From Scilla litardierei (lineage: Eukaryota > Streptophyta > Magnoliopsida > Asparagales > Asparagaceae): 64,000 bases of DNA. Shown piece after piece: positions 43,515 through 53,714 of the stretch. The notes under the pieces are model-generated. The model saw only the letters and a list, made by a program, of their open reading frames with translations, did no database searches and had not been told where the DNA came from. The position numbers and the translations under genes are program-made. Position 1 is the first letter of the stretch. Each line of letters begins with the position of its first letter. The stretch spans positions 12,577,860 to 12,641,859 of the forward strand of contig CM061130.1 in the NCBI GenBank assembly GCA_030789695.1, read 5' to 3'.

Positions 43515-44642
43515 CTAGATCATTAATCTCATTTTGCATTGCTTTACAAACATCTAACAATTCAGGTTTAGTAAAGGAATTATTTCATCGCTCTTTGCCA
43601 TTAAGCAGATGGAGGTGAAAGCTACAACATCCTCAGGCTCATCCTCTGCTTCGCTGTCCATGTCCCACGTTATCATTTTTCCTTTTCCTTTATCTTTAGC
43701 AACTTGAGCAGTCTCTTGTCTGCACTGCTTCGCAAAGTTTCCCTTTTTCCTGCATTTAAAACATTCAACTCTATCAGCAAAATCTTGTTTAGAGGAATTT
43801 TTATTAAAACTAAAAGTGTTAGAGCGAATGAATCTTTTATGCATTTCTGATCTCCCTTGATGAGTCTTGACGTACTTTTTGAAATTTCTAACTTTTAGCG
43901 CTATCTCCTCATCATCCTCTTCATCTTCGATAGCTTTCAAAGCAAGTGGCTTTGAAGCTTTTTTCCTTCTCCTCAGGTTTCTCTCTTTCTTCAATATTTT
44001 GCAATTCAAGCTCATGGAACATTAAGTTACCTATCAAGTCCTTTACCTCATCTATGATAGATCCTTTGCTTCTTGGATGGCGGTGACTTTAGGTCTGAAA
44101 GAGCTTGGCAGTGCTCTTACTATCTTCCTCACATGTTCAAGGCTAGAATATGGCTTACCAAGCGAGCTAGACTTGTAGACGATGTTGGTGAATCTCGCAA
44201 ACATCTCTGATATGGTCCCTGATGGTAGCATGCGAAATCCCTCGTACTCTGTGCTCAGAAGTGCAAGTCAAGACTCCTTCACCTGTGACGTTCCCTCATG
44301 TATCACCTCCAATGTATGCCATATTTTCTGCACAGTTCGTGAGATACGATTGAATTCAGATTTATCTAATGAACAAATGAGAGCATTCATAGCTTTAGCA
44401 TTAAGAGAATAAAGTCTCCAATCATTGTCATCCCATTTATCATCAGGTTTAATCATCTCAACACTTTCAATTTTAATGACAGGTGGTTTATATCCTTTTT
44501 CAACAATTTGCCAAGCTTTATAGTCAATAGAAATTAAGTAGATTCTCATACGATTTTTCCAATAAGAAATAATCTACTCCATTAAATCTATGGGACGTAA
44601 TATGGACTGAACCTCAGCAAAAGCATTATCAATGGGATTCAT
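43515..44642 (-). pseudogene. Copia C gag, broken and truncated by element A
   Basis: Starts MNPIDNAFAEVQ at 44642, just inside the LTR and primer-binding site. It continues across frameshifts with KNRMRIYLISIDYKAWQIVE, the segment SEFNRISRTVQKIWHTLEVIHEGTSQVKES and, after a gap, a basic region and zinc knuckle CFKCRKKGNFAKQC. In that knuckle the usual histidine is asparagine, which should weaken zinc binding. The frame ends at 43514, where element A begins. Gag of a SIRE-like Copia; non-functional. Confidence 0.78.
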
Positions 44643-44685
44643 GATCAATCCTAGGCTAGATCCTAAAACCTGCTCTGATATCACT

Positions 44686-46791
44686 TGTTGGATCTAGATC
44701 CTAGCCTAGAGGGGGGTGAATAGACTAAAAAATTTCTTGCACAACCGACGAGAAATCACACGCAGTTAAAATCACAAGTAGAGTAAATAAGAGACAATAA
44801 CAGAGTACGCACAGATTTACCAGGGTCCGGTCGCACTAACGAGCTACGTCCAGCCTTAAGCAAATATTAGCATTAATAAGTTCCTTATGTACACCTAGAA
44901 TGGGGTCCTAGCTCCAACTCCCCTACTAGACTGTACCACACTCACCAAAGTGTAGAACTCTATCAACCTACTAAATGCGTATCTTGACTGTACCAACACG
45001 TCAAGACCCTCTTGTCTAGCCCCAACCAGACAAGTCCCAAAAGTCACAAATAGTGATAAAGTTTCCCCTACAGAGATCGTGACACTAATACACGAATATA
45101 AAGAGTAAAGAGTTTAGAAATGCTCAGTTGTGTCCGTGTAGTCGTCTCTGTCAGTCAGCACGTCGTCAGATCCAGTCTGACGCAAACGGTGTCTCGATCT
45201 GACTCCTGAATCTCACAATATGGATTGATTGCAATCTGGTCTGTGCGTATAGAACTTCAGTTCAAAAACTGTTAGCTCACGGTCTGTGCGCACAGCAAAT
45301 CCCTTAAATAATAATCCACGTCAGCATCACTTTTCGTGCTCTTTATTTTCACGTAATTGCCTCCACGTTTCAGTCAGCACCGTCGATTTTTGATTTAGGG
45401 CATGTAGCGACGCGACTTCAACTTTACCGTCTCCAAGTTTGCTTCGCCTTCTCCGACTGCTTCTGACTCAGACGCCTTTGACGACGAGATCTTAATGGCT
45501 TCACGGCAACGAAGACGGCACAGGTCGGTGACTTGAGGCTCCCACGTCCTTCGTTGATAGGGCTTGTTGCTACGACGTGAGTCGACAACGAAGACAGCAG
45601 CTTCGAGCAGCAGCACCTCGACGGGAACAACTTGACAACAGGGTTCGATGACGACGTTAGGCTCTTCTACAGCGGTAACTTCGACAGCGTCTACTCCGGC
45701 GGCGAGCTCTCCGCGACAACGCGACGTCGAGAGCTCGTCTTTGACAACTGCAAGGAGGATCTTCGACGACGAGACTTCGACAGCGGCGGTGAGCATCTCT
45801 AAGTTTCTTGATCTTCTCTGATTGCTCGATGACTCGACTTCGACGTGCAGGCTTCCACATTGACTCTGACAACTCTCCGAATTCTCCGACAGCGTGCTTC
45901 GAACGTCGACTTGCATGGGCTTCGAGTTCGACGTCAATGGTGATACGATGACTCCGACAGCAAGGGCTTCAACTTCTCCGTCTTCGACGTCGACTTCTCC
46001 GACTCGAATTATGTAGGCTGCTCTGCATTGAAGACGACGACGAGAGAAGCTCGAAAACTTGGGCTTCGACGTATTCACGTCAGCTAAGGCAGCTCCGACT
46101 TGCGTCTCTCCTCGATGGCAACTCGTGTTCACAGCGAGATGATGAACGGCAGCTTTGGCTCTCTCTGGCGGTGCTTTTGGACTCGAGTTTGATGATAACA
46201 TCGATGAAGGCAGCGAGTTGATGAAGGACTTGAATAAATTGGCCTTGGAGTATTGGAGCAAGAGGATGATTGGATTGACAAAGATTGCTTGCTTCTTCTT
46301 TTAGGGATATATAGGTTGCGGCTGTATGCAATATAGCCTAGAACCCTTTTTTGTTGGCTGCCTCATCCCCCAAGTTCGTTGAGTAGGAATATTTATAGGA
46401 GATGGAGAGAGAGGGTTTGACTAAAGGAGAATACCTAGAAGTTAGGAGTTTGAATATTGAAGTTGATATGAATCAATCACTAATGGGATTAGAGATAGGA
46501 ATAGGAGTTTGGATTCAAATTGGAAATGGTTGTAATGGGATATGAATTCATCTTTAATCTATTTGAACAAATCCAAAGTGATTCCATCTCTCTGCATATT
46601 GACCAAGTCAAATTGCTTTGTGTATTGCTCTTTGACCAAGTCCATTAGCTATGTGGATGACAATTCCTCCAACAATTGACTTAGTCATCACTTTGAGGAT
46701 TTACTGCTCACCCTATTCATGTACTTCATAGTGCAAGCTACCCCTTCAAATAATACCAAATATTTGACAAATCTTTTAAATCTTTCCAACA
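44686..46791 (-). repeat. LTR of Copia C
   Basis: 2,106 bp. In sense it starts TGTTGGAAAGATTT at 46791 and ends GATCCAACA at 44686, followed by AGTGATATCAGAGCA as primer-binding site and then gag. Upstream of its start is AAAAGGGGGAGAAAAG, a polypurine tract, so internal sequence lies on both sides. A 288-codon frame on the minus strand (46261-45395) lies wholly within the LTR in TCGAC-rich sequence and is probably not a gene. Confidence 0.75.
45390..46080 (-). repeat. TCGACG-rich block in LTR C
   Basis: Around 15 or more TCGAC-containing words (CTTCGACG, GTCGAC, CTCCGAC) in 690 bp. In sense it lies just upstream of a TATTTAAG TATA-like site at about 45310. Less regular than the arrays in LTRs A, E and G. 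Confidence 0.5.
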
Positions 46792-47480
46792 CTTTTCTCC
46801 CCCTTTTGTTATCATCAAAAGTGGATTACTGACGTCATCAAATATCACTTGCACAAATAAAGTATTATTGAGTATAACTAGCACTTGCATGTATTTTCTA
46901 TAAAGTAGTCACAGTAAGTTCATAGAAAATCATAATTTAGACTTCACTACCAATGTGTAAGTGTAATAATATAAACATTGAAGTAAAAAGGGAGATTCAA
47001 TTTAGAACATCAACCAAATCAATCCACTTTTTCCATTTAACATGAATGTCACTAGGATTGACTTTTCCCACCTCATTAAAAATGAGTTTAAGGTACCAAA
47101 CCCCAAAACATAGCCTATAAGGACTCTTAGATATGGGGTTGGCATTGATTGACGAGTATTATACACCAACGATCAGGATTACCTATAAAGCGTATGTTGG
47201 ATACTCGTGGGTAGTGTACTTTTCATGAATTGTATCCATTTTTCATACGGAGCAATTTTCATGTTTTTTTATGTATAGTCCTTTTTGTGCTGAATTTTTA
47301 TTCATGGCATTACACATCATATCCCTTAGATTATTCAGTTTTTATTCTTCCTACATTCACCTTCCAATATTCATAAAAAGAATCTCCTAAAGTACTAAAA
47401 GTTTAGTATTCGTGGAAGTACGTATGTAGGTGTAGAAATCAAATTAATCATTCCATGAAGCATGTCATGGCTACCAAATA
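46792..47480 (-). mobile_element. Copia 3' internal fragment next to LTR C
   Basis: Begins with the polypurine tract beside LTR C, then AT-rich sequence without coding potential, to an unclear border with Copia D. Same orientation as the gag on the other side of the LTR. Confidence 0.5.
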
Positions 47481-47517
47481 GTTTCTATCATGCGCATGTA
47501 GCTATAACGATAATACA

Positions 47518-47715
47518 ATGATTTCTACAAAGGATATGAATGAACATTCAATAATCCCACTTATAAAGATTCATAAGGAGGTATTCATAAGGAGGTATTC
47601 AATAATCACACGTAGTGTTCAATTGGCTGATATCTTCACTAAAGATTTATCCGCTGCTAAATTCCAAGAGATATTGTCCAAGTTGGGCTATATCGACATT
47701 TTCGCACCAACTTAA
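47518..47715 (+). pseudogene. Copia D RNase H C-terminal remnant
   Basis: The frame ends RSVQLADIFTKDLSAAKFQEILSKLGYIDIFAPT and a stop, the conserved C-terminus of Copia RNase H (ADIFTK-L...F). About 60 residues remain; the rest of pol is gone. A GGAGGTATTCATAA duplication sits inside it. Confidence 0.75.
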
Positions 47716-47725
47716 GTGGGAGTAC

Positions 47726-48001
47726 TGAAAAGAAGAGAGAATCGGGTCCGTTGGATCTTTTTTGTGTGTGGTTGATTTGATGAGCACATATGCAGTAGTT
47801 GTTACTATTTTTGGATTTAGGGTTTTCTAGCCCTATAAATATCGGCGGATGTCCTCCTTATTGTAACACAATTGAAATAAGAAATTTGCTCTTCTCTGTA
47901 TAGATCGATGTAGGATTGGTTTTTTAGTCGAACCACATTAAATCTCTCTCTGTCTTTCTTGTTTGTTCGTTTCTTCGGTCGGCAGCTTATCTTTTTCGAC
48001 A
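47726..48001 (+). repeat. 3' LTR of Copia D
   Basis: A 276-bp candidate LTR starting TGAAAAGAAGAG after a polypurine stretch (AAGTGGGAGTAC) and ending TTTTTCGACA. Contains the promoter CCCTATAAATATCGG (about 47831-47845) and a TTGTAACACAATTG element typical of short Copia LTRs. It points toward the P450 gene. Confidence 0.65.
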
Positions 48002-48631
48002 AACTATCATTAAAAGATTATGATGTGTCAAGAGAAGACGTATCTTAATGCTTCGTGGACTGAAACTCCTCTAGCCACTGAAATTGTTGACCCTGTGCTT
48101 CCTTGCTGTCAACACTCTGATACCAATTTATTAAACATAGCGGAAGATGATAGATGCTAGGAGCAAATTGTGATTGCACAAGAAACAAAAGTGGGGAAAA
48201 AAAATAGCAAACCCGGAGGAACACAAAGATTCGACCGCTAGTGCTTACATTTAGAGAATTGCTCCATACACCGAATGTTCGGTGTTTGAAGGTGACAACA
48301 TACCAAAAATTGCAAAAAATTTTAAATTACGTGTCACTTCTTTCACGCACTCTCTTAATTTCTTTACAAATTTGGAAAAAAGTCGCCTCCCACATCGAAT
48401 GGGGAGGTGTAAATAGTCCGAACCTAGATTTAAGGTGTTGCTTTCAGTAGAACACGAAGCGTTCGTAGTTTGGCCAAATCGCACGCTCTAGAGGCCGGCC
48501 GAGGCCGGCCACACACCAGACTCCAACCGTACATGCCAAATTACAGGCGGCAATGCCAACAATTCTAACTTGTACAACACCTTCCTATAGTCCATAACAA
48601 ACTTCACCTCTCTTATCCTCTGTTCATCTCA
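48002..48631 (+). promoter_or_regulatory. Upstream region of the P450 gene
   Basis: 630 bp between the Copia D LTR and the P450 start. At 48115-48133 CTCTGATACCAATTT is the complement of a Copia primer-binding site, so part is another retroelement scrap. A CCCACATCG motif lies at about 48390, and GAGGCCGGCC occurs twice in a row at 48492-48511. No convincing TATA box was found; the start site is not determined. Confidence 0.45.
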
Positions 48632-48653
48632 ATGTCTTATCGGCTCATCTCCA

Positions 48654-48687
<34 letters not shown>

Positions 48688-50237
48688 CAAACAATGCAGA
48701 GCGAGAGCAGCATCGAACCTGCCTCCAGGCCCACGGAGAATCCCCATAATCGGAAACCTGCACCAGCTCATCGGCTCGATGCCTCATCACGTCTTCCACA
48801 AGCTCTCGCTGAAGCACGGCCCCCTCATGTTCCTCAAGCTCGGCTCCATCCCCGCCCTAGTCGTCTCCTCCAGCGACGTTGCCCGGGAGGTCTTCAAGTC
48901 CCACGACATCGCTTTCTCCGACCGCCCTTCCTTCCACGCCGTCGAGAAGGTCACGTACGGCTTCCTCGACATGGCCTTTGCGCCCTACGGGGAGCACTGG
49001 AGGCAGGCCCGCAAGGTCTGCGTCCTGGAGCTCCTCGGCCACAGGAGAGTGCGGTCGTTTCGAGCCGTGAGAGAGGAAGAAGTTGCGCTCCTGGTCGCTT
49101 CGATCAAACGACTACGGCCTCCTCCTCCTCCTGATTCTGTAACAATCAACCTGAGCGAGATGCTGTTCGCTCTGTCCAACAACATCGTGTGCCGGGCGAC
49201 ATTCGGCGACAAATACGGAGGCGGCGGCGGCTACGACGAGGGGAGAAGCCGGTTCCAGGGGATGCTGGAGGACATGCAGGAGCTGTTTGGGAGTTTCATC
49301 GTCGCCGATTTCTTTCCCTGGCTGAGGTGGACTGAAGGGTTCACCGGCCTGAGGAAGAGACTAGAGAAGAACTTCGAGGAGATGGATGGACTGCTCGACG
49401 AGGTGATCGAGCAGCACCTCATTAGCAACGAGAAGGGGAGGAGGGGGCACGACGTTGAGGACTTGGTCGACGTGTTGCTTCGCCTCCGAAAGGACCCCTG
49501 TTATGGAAAGATCTTCGGCGGCATGAATCCGATCAAGGGCCTCCTAGTGGTACGATCAGTCTCCACCCTCTACTAGCTTATAAGCTAGGTTTACGATCAG
49601 ATCACTGATCTTGATCCCTCTGTTTCATCAGGACATGTTCATTGGGGGAACAGACACGTCCACGGCCACAACGGTGTGGACGATGACGCGGCTCATGAGG
49701 AACCCGCGGGTGATGCGCAAGGTGCAGGATGAGCTGCTGGCTGCTGTTGGAAACAAGAGCAAGGTAGAGGAGAGTGACATCGAGCGGCTCGGCTACTTGA
49801 GGCTTGTGATCAAAGAGGCCATGAGGCTTCACCCGGCCGGGCCATTGCTACTGCCCCGAGAAACCAGAGAGACGTGCACTGTCAAAGGATACACGATCCC
49901 TGCGCGTACGAGGGTCTTCATAAACGCCCAAGCCATCGCCACGGACCCGGGACGTTGGAAGAACCCGCAGGAGTTCTGGCCTGAAAGGTTCCTGGACGAC
50001 GATGTTGATTTCAGGGGGCATGATTTTGATCTCATTCCGTTTGGATTTGGCCGGAGAGTCTGCCCGGGGATAAGCTTCGCGATGCTGCAAGTCGAGCTGA
50101 CGCTGGCGAACCTCCTGCATTGCTTCGACTGGGGGTTGCCGGCAGGGATGAAGGCCGAGGATTTGGACTTGGAGGAGGCGAATGGATTTACCGTGCACAA
50201 GAAGAACCCTCTTTGCTTGGTTGCCAGAACGAAGTAG
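48632..50237 (+). CDS. Cytochrome P450, CYP71-like (exons 48632-49549 and 49632-50237)
   Basis: A heme-thiolate monooxygenase of the plant A-type CYP71 clan, normally ER-anchored and using NADPH-P450 reductase to oxidise small lipophilic metabolites; its substrate cannot be read from sequence. The model is 507 aa: exon 1 gives 306 residues and exon 2 gives 201, joined by an 82-bp phase-0 intron (GTACGATC...TCATCAG) before helix I, where CYP71 genes commonly carry one. Residues 5-18 are a leucine-rich membrane anchor. Then come PPGP (31-34), helix C WRQAR, helix I GGTDTS (311-316), KEAMR with the ExxR pair (368, 371), PERF (423-426) and heme-binding FGFGRRVCPG with cysteine 450. All key motifs are present and there is no stop. 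GC-rich codons contrast with the surrounding retroelements. The start is the first ATG in frame and gives a proper anchor. Confidence 0.95.
48657..48686 (+). repeat. (CTG)n tract coding the P450 leucine anchor
   Basis: Nine or so CTG triplets in a row code for the N-terminal leucine run. Length is probably variable between alleles. Confidence 0.85.
49550..49631 (+). other. P450 intron
   Basis: 82 bp, donor GTG|GTACGA, acceptor TTTCATCAG|GACATG. Exon 1 ends ...IKGLLV and exon 2 starts DMFIGGTDTS. The frame is not open through it (TAG at 49574). Confidence 0.88.
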
Positions 50238-50343
50238 TGTCCCACGGCAAATACACCTGTCGATGGCTGGCTTTGCTTTCGTTTATTATGGCTGAATTCT
50301 GGAATAATGCAGGATAAATTGTTCATCGGTAGAAAGGTACATG

Positions 50344-51202
50344 AAGGGGTGGGCATCGGTTAAACCCGGTTTTTAAAATCAAATCCGATTCCGGATTCAT
50401 TCGGTCAAGAGGGAAAAATCCGAAGTCCGAATCCGAAAAATCGGATTCTTTCCGAACAGGTCCGATTTTGTAATCGGACTAGCAAATTCTGCCCGAGGTC
50501 CGATTCCGATTCCGCGCACAAAATCTCCGTAAGGCGCTGCTGCTAATAACCCTTACGGCTATCTCGCTTCACAGCATCCTCCAGTACAAAGCCCATTTGC
50601 GACTAACTCTGACCCAGCCTCTAACTTATAGAGCACTTGTGTCCTATTGTGCCCGATGTGGTACTAAATAGCCAAGTGCCCATGAAATGCTCTCGCGGTC
50701 AAGCGCTGTTCTCGGTTGGGGGTAGTGAAATTAAAATTTTCCAAATATGCTGTTTGACTCTAAAGAGTTCATTACTTAATACTGCAAAGTTAATGCTGCA
50801 ACAATTCAATTCAAGAGCCCACGTGTTCAAGCCCCATTGCATGCACCAGGCGATCAACCTCCCTCTACTAATCTCCCAGATTTGCCCGATGTGGGACAAT
50901 TCTGTCCACGTCTTGCTCTCGCCTCGAGCGCCAGCCCATCACTTCTTTGCATTTAGTCCCACATCGGTGGGCCGTCGAGCCGCAGAATGATTTAAATAGT
51001 ATATTTGTTCAACACATCAGAAACTATATAGTCGGAATCGGATCGGATTGGTGTTTGGAACTGTTATCCGAAATCCGATTCCGAATTTAATCGATTAGCA
51101 TTTTTGTAACCGAATCCGAATCCGATTTATAACTGACCGAATATTCGGATTCGGGTACGGAACCGGGTTCGGAATCGGAACCGGGTTTTTTGCACACCCC
51201 TA
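50344..51202. mobile_element. Non-autonomous hAT transposon
   Basis: 859 bp flanked by a perfect 8-bp duplication GGTACATG (50336-50343 and 51203-51210), the hallmark of hAT elements. Terminal inverted repeats are AAGGGGTGGGCA and TAGGGGTGTGCA (reverse complement of the right end). Both subterminal regions (50380-50515, 51028-51185) are packed with CCGATTCCG/CCGAATCCG words, as expected for transposase-binding sites. No transposase is encoded. The middle contains a TAGTCCCACATCGG motif pair and looks like unrelated filler. It sits 106 bp after the P450 stop codon. Confidence 0.88.
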
Positions 51203-51210
51203 GGTACATG

Positions 51211-51480
51211 CTTTTGTATTGCGTGAACAGAATAAGAGACTTTATTCAAGCATATGAAAGCAAATTATAAGAATTAACACTTGAATTTAGAGGAGATTAG
51301 GATAGCTGAAAGTCGCAAAAACTTTGATTTTGGTGCTATACACATCACGAAATATGAACAGGAGCACACATAAATTAGCAGGAATGGGTCGAAACAGTCA
51401 TAATTTTAATCCACGCCATCTCCCTTTTTATCACCCACTCTGTTTTAGGGTGTTTTCTCACCACGGGTTGGTTGACTGAA
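51211..51480. other. No feature recognised
   Basis: AT-rich sequence between the hAT element and the decayed gypsy region, without coding potential or repeats that I can see. Confidence 0.5.
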
Positions 51481-52618
51481 GGGCAGAAGGTCAACGCGAT
51501 CACGTGGGATTGGGGCGGCCTCCGGAAGCAGGATGCAGCTCTTTCGGCTTGGCAAAGAATGTGCGGGTCCGAGCATCGGCATGCCTAAGGGAGTCCTCGG
51601 CCAAGCGACGACCTCCGTATGGGTGGAGATGAACGGGATCGGGGGCGAGCATGTTCGGCTCCGAGCTAATTGGGCACTGAAGGGTAGTTTCAGCGCGGCT
51701 GGATCTCCTCGACCTGCACAGACGAGAAAGCTCGTCAGGGTGGTCGGACCTTGGTTCCGACCAAGTCCCCTCCGATGCCTAGGTCAGAACGGATCTGAAG
51801 GATGTTCGGTCGGATCGGTATGGCTCACGGGGAGGCCGATACGCAGATCTCCAGGCCGAGCTGGGGAGGAGAATTATAAGGTGGGGTATAAGATCGTTCA
51901 GGAAGAATACCTACGAGTTTGGTATCCAAAAAGAGAGAGTCCCCTTCCACGTTGTTCATCGAGTTGCGTTATAGGAATCTTCCCCGGCCACGTCCCCTCA
52001 ACATCACCCCTATTTTGCCCCGACGATCCGCTACTTTGATGGTGTCTTCAAGGGTCATGAAGGTGTGCGTAATAGGGCTCTTTAATGGTGATTAAGGGGG
52101 CACGGTTTAAGGGGAGTGGTTAACTCCCGCTGGCGTGGATCAGCGGTTATATTCGCGTCGGTCGGAGGCCGGCCTGACTCCGAGTCTTCGTGGGGGCCTC
52201 GTTCTTCCCAGTCACATTGGTTCGCAACACGGGCTTGGCCCGTTCAGTCTTGGCCCATATTGGGAGGGTTGTATCAATTGTACACATCGCTCGGACTGTT
52301 CGGATTCTGACGGTTCGGTTCGAAGGATGTGATCTGTGTGGAGTTGACAGGAGCATCAGTCGAGGCAGTGGCATTGAATGACGGCCATCATAACGCTGCC
52401 TGGTTGGATTTCTCCCACCCCTGGGAGCGGTCGAAGTGCTGTGCCCCGCGGGATGCCGACACGTGTGCACAAGTGAACGGCTTGCGATGGAGCGGAAGGT
52501 TTTGGGGGAGCAGTATAAAGGGAGGTGGTTGCCTTACGGATGAAGGCTCTGCCCTTTCAACGATGTCTTCTCCTCCCTCGTCCACCACGTCTGCCTCAGA
52601 TTTTCTCTGTGCTGCATC
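51481..52618 (+). mobile_element. Decayed LTR/leader sequence of a gypsy element
   Basis: GC-richer sequence leading into the PF04195-like gag remnant, with words such as CGGTCGGA and no credible gene. Assigned to the same element by position only; borders are unknown. Confidence 0.35.
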
Positions 52619-53240
52619 ATGTGCCCCTCGTCGTCTTCCTCTTCTGCCTCTGGGGCAGGTCAGCCGGCTGCTACCGTCACACCCGTTCAGCTTCTAGGAT
52701 TGGTCACCGAGATCCGTCGCCATGGGGGTGACCTTTCTGGGGTGCCTTCTGAGGTGATGGGGTGGCCGTCGGTGGTTTGCGCTAGCTCGATTGGGCCGAT
52801 GCATTCCAGATACCTCCTTCCCCCATGTTACGCCCGAGCCCCTAAGAATGACGAGAGGGTCTGCTTCCCGGGCAGTCGCGAAGTCGGGGTGTATGAACTG
52901 AGCTTCAGGTTCGGGATGTGATTCCCTCTCCATCCCTTCGTTGCAGTGCGCCTGAAGGCCTATGGGCTCGCCCTATGCCAATTCTGTCCCAACGCCATCG
53001 GGTCCCTGGTGGGGTTCATCGTGCTCTGTCTGCTCAATAGGATAGAGCTGACCCATTGCCTTTTCGCCCATTTCTTCCATATGAGCCATCATAAGTCGGG
53101 CGCTGGATTTATATCAGCGCTCACCGGAAGAAGAGCTTGGTGTTGGGGCTACCAACCTCCGTGAAGCATTGGAAGAGGGAGTATGTCTTCGTGGGCTTCC
53201 CTTCAGAGGTGGATTTTCCGGTTCTATGGGGGGAAACAAG
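52619..53240 (+). pseudogene. Gypsy-type gag remnant (PF04195-like)
   Basis: One frame from 52619 reads through VPSEVMGWPSVVCASS, RVCFPGSREVGVYELSFRFGM, a TGA stop at 52919 (position of an expected arginine, CGA to TGA), then FPLHPFVAVRLKAYGLALCQFCPNA and LTHCLFAHFFHM. A frameshift near 53115 leads to SVKHWKREYVFVGFP. The FPLHPF, YGLALCQ, PN and W-K-R-(F/Y)-(F/V)-FV pattern matches the putative gypsy-type transposon domain common in plant retroelements. Broken and without neighbouring pol. Confidence 0.65.
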
Positions 53241-53714
53241 ATCGCTGACCCCTGAGTTAGGGGGGTCTCACCGATGTAGAGACCAAGGCAGCCGACACCT
53301 TGTTGGCCGTCCATGTTCCCAAACGGAAAATCGATGTCTCTTCTCGGATCACGTCTTGAGGAAGACCGTGTGGCCCATCGGTGAGTCCTTTCAGAACCCT
53401 GGGGCATAGTCGGAAGAGTTTATAGGACGGATCCTGTCCAAGTAAGATCGTCTCTTTGACTTATCCTTTTTGCAGGCGGGTTCATCCAGGGCCCTTCTCC
53501 GTCCTCCATTCCGGTCCCTGTGCCAGATCCCAACCCTCGGAGGAGGGATCATGTTTTGGAGGTTCGAAAGAAGCCGTACGATGGGCCTTCTGGAGGTGGT
53601 GTGAAGCAGACAAGGGAGCAGGTGTCGCTGGTTCAGGGAGGGGGCGGTCGAGCTGAGGTTTTAAGGTCTCGAGTTATCACAACCTCCTCCTAATCATTGT
53701 CTATTTATAGTATG
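53241..53714 (+). other. Tail of the decayed gypsy remnant
   Basis: Possible continuation of the gag gene in several frames (proline-rich segment near 53490-53560, then RAEVLRSRVITTSS ending near 53693). No intact gene; ends at the start of LTR F. Confidence 0.35.

Noticed and set aside
43318..43560. 80-codon frame on the minus strand
   Set aside because: A chimera of Copia C gag and the end of LTR A across their junction.
50637..50990. 117-codon frame inside the hAT element
   Set aside because: No transposase similarity; the element is only 859 bp and shows non-autonomous structure.
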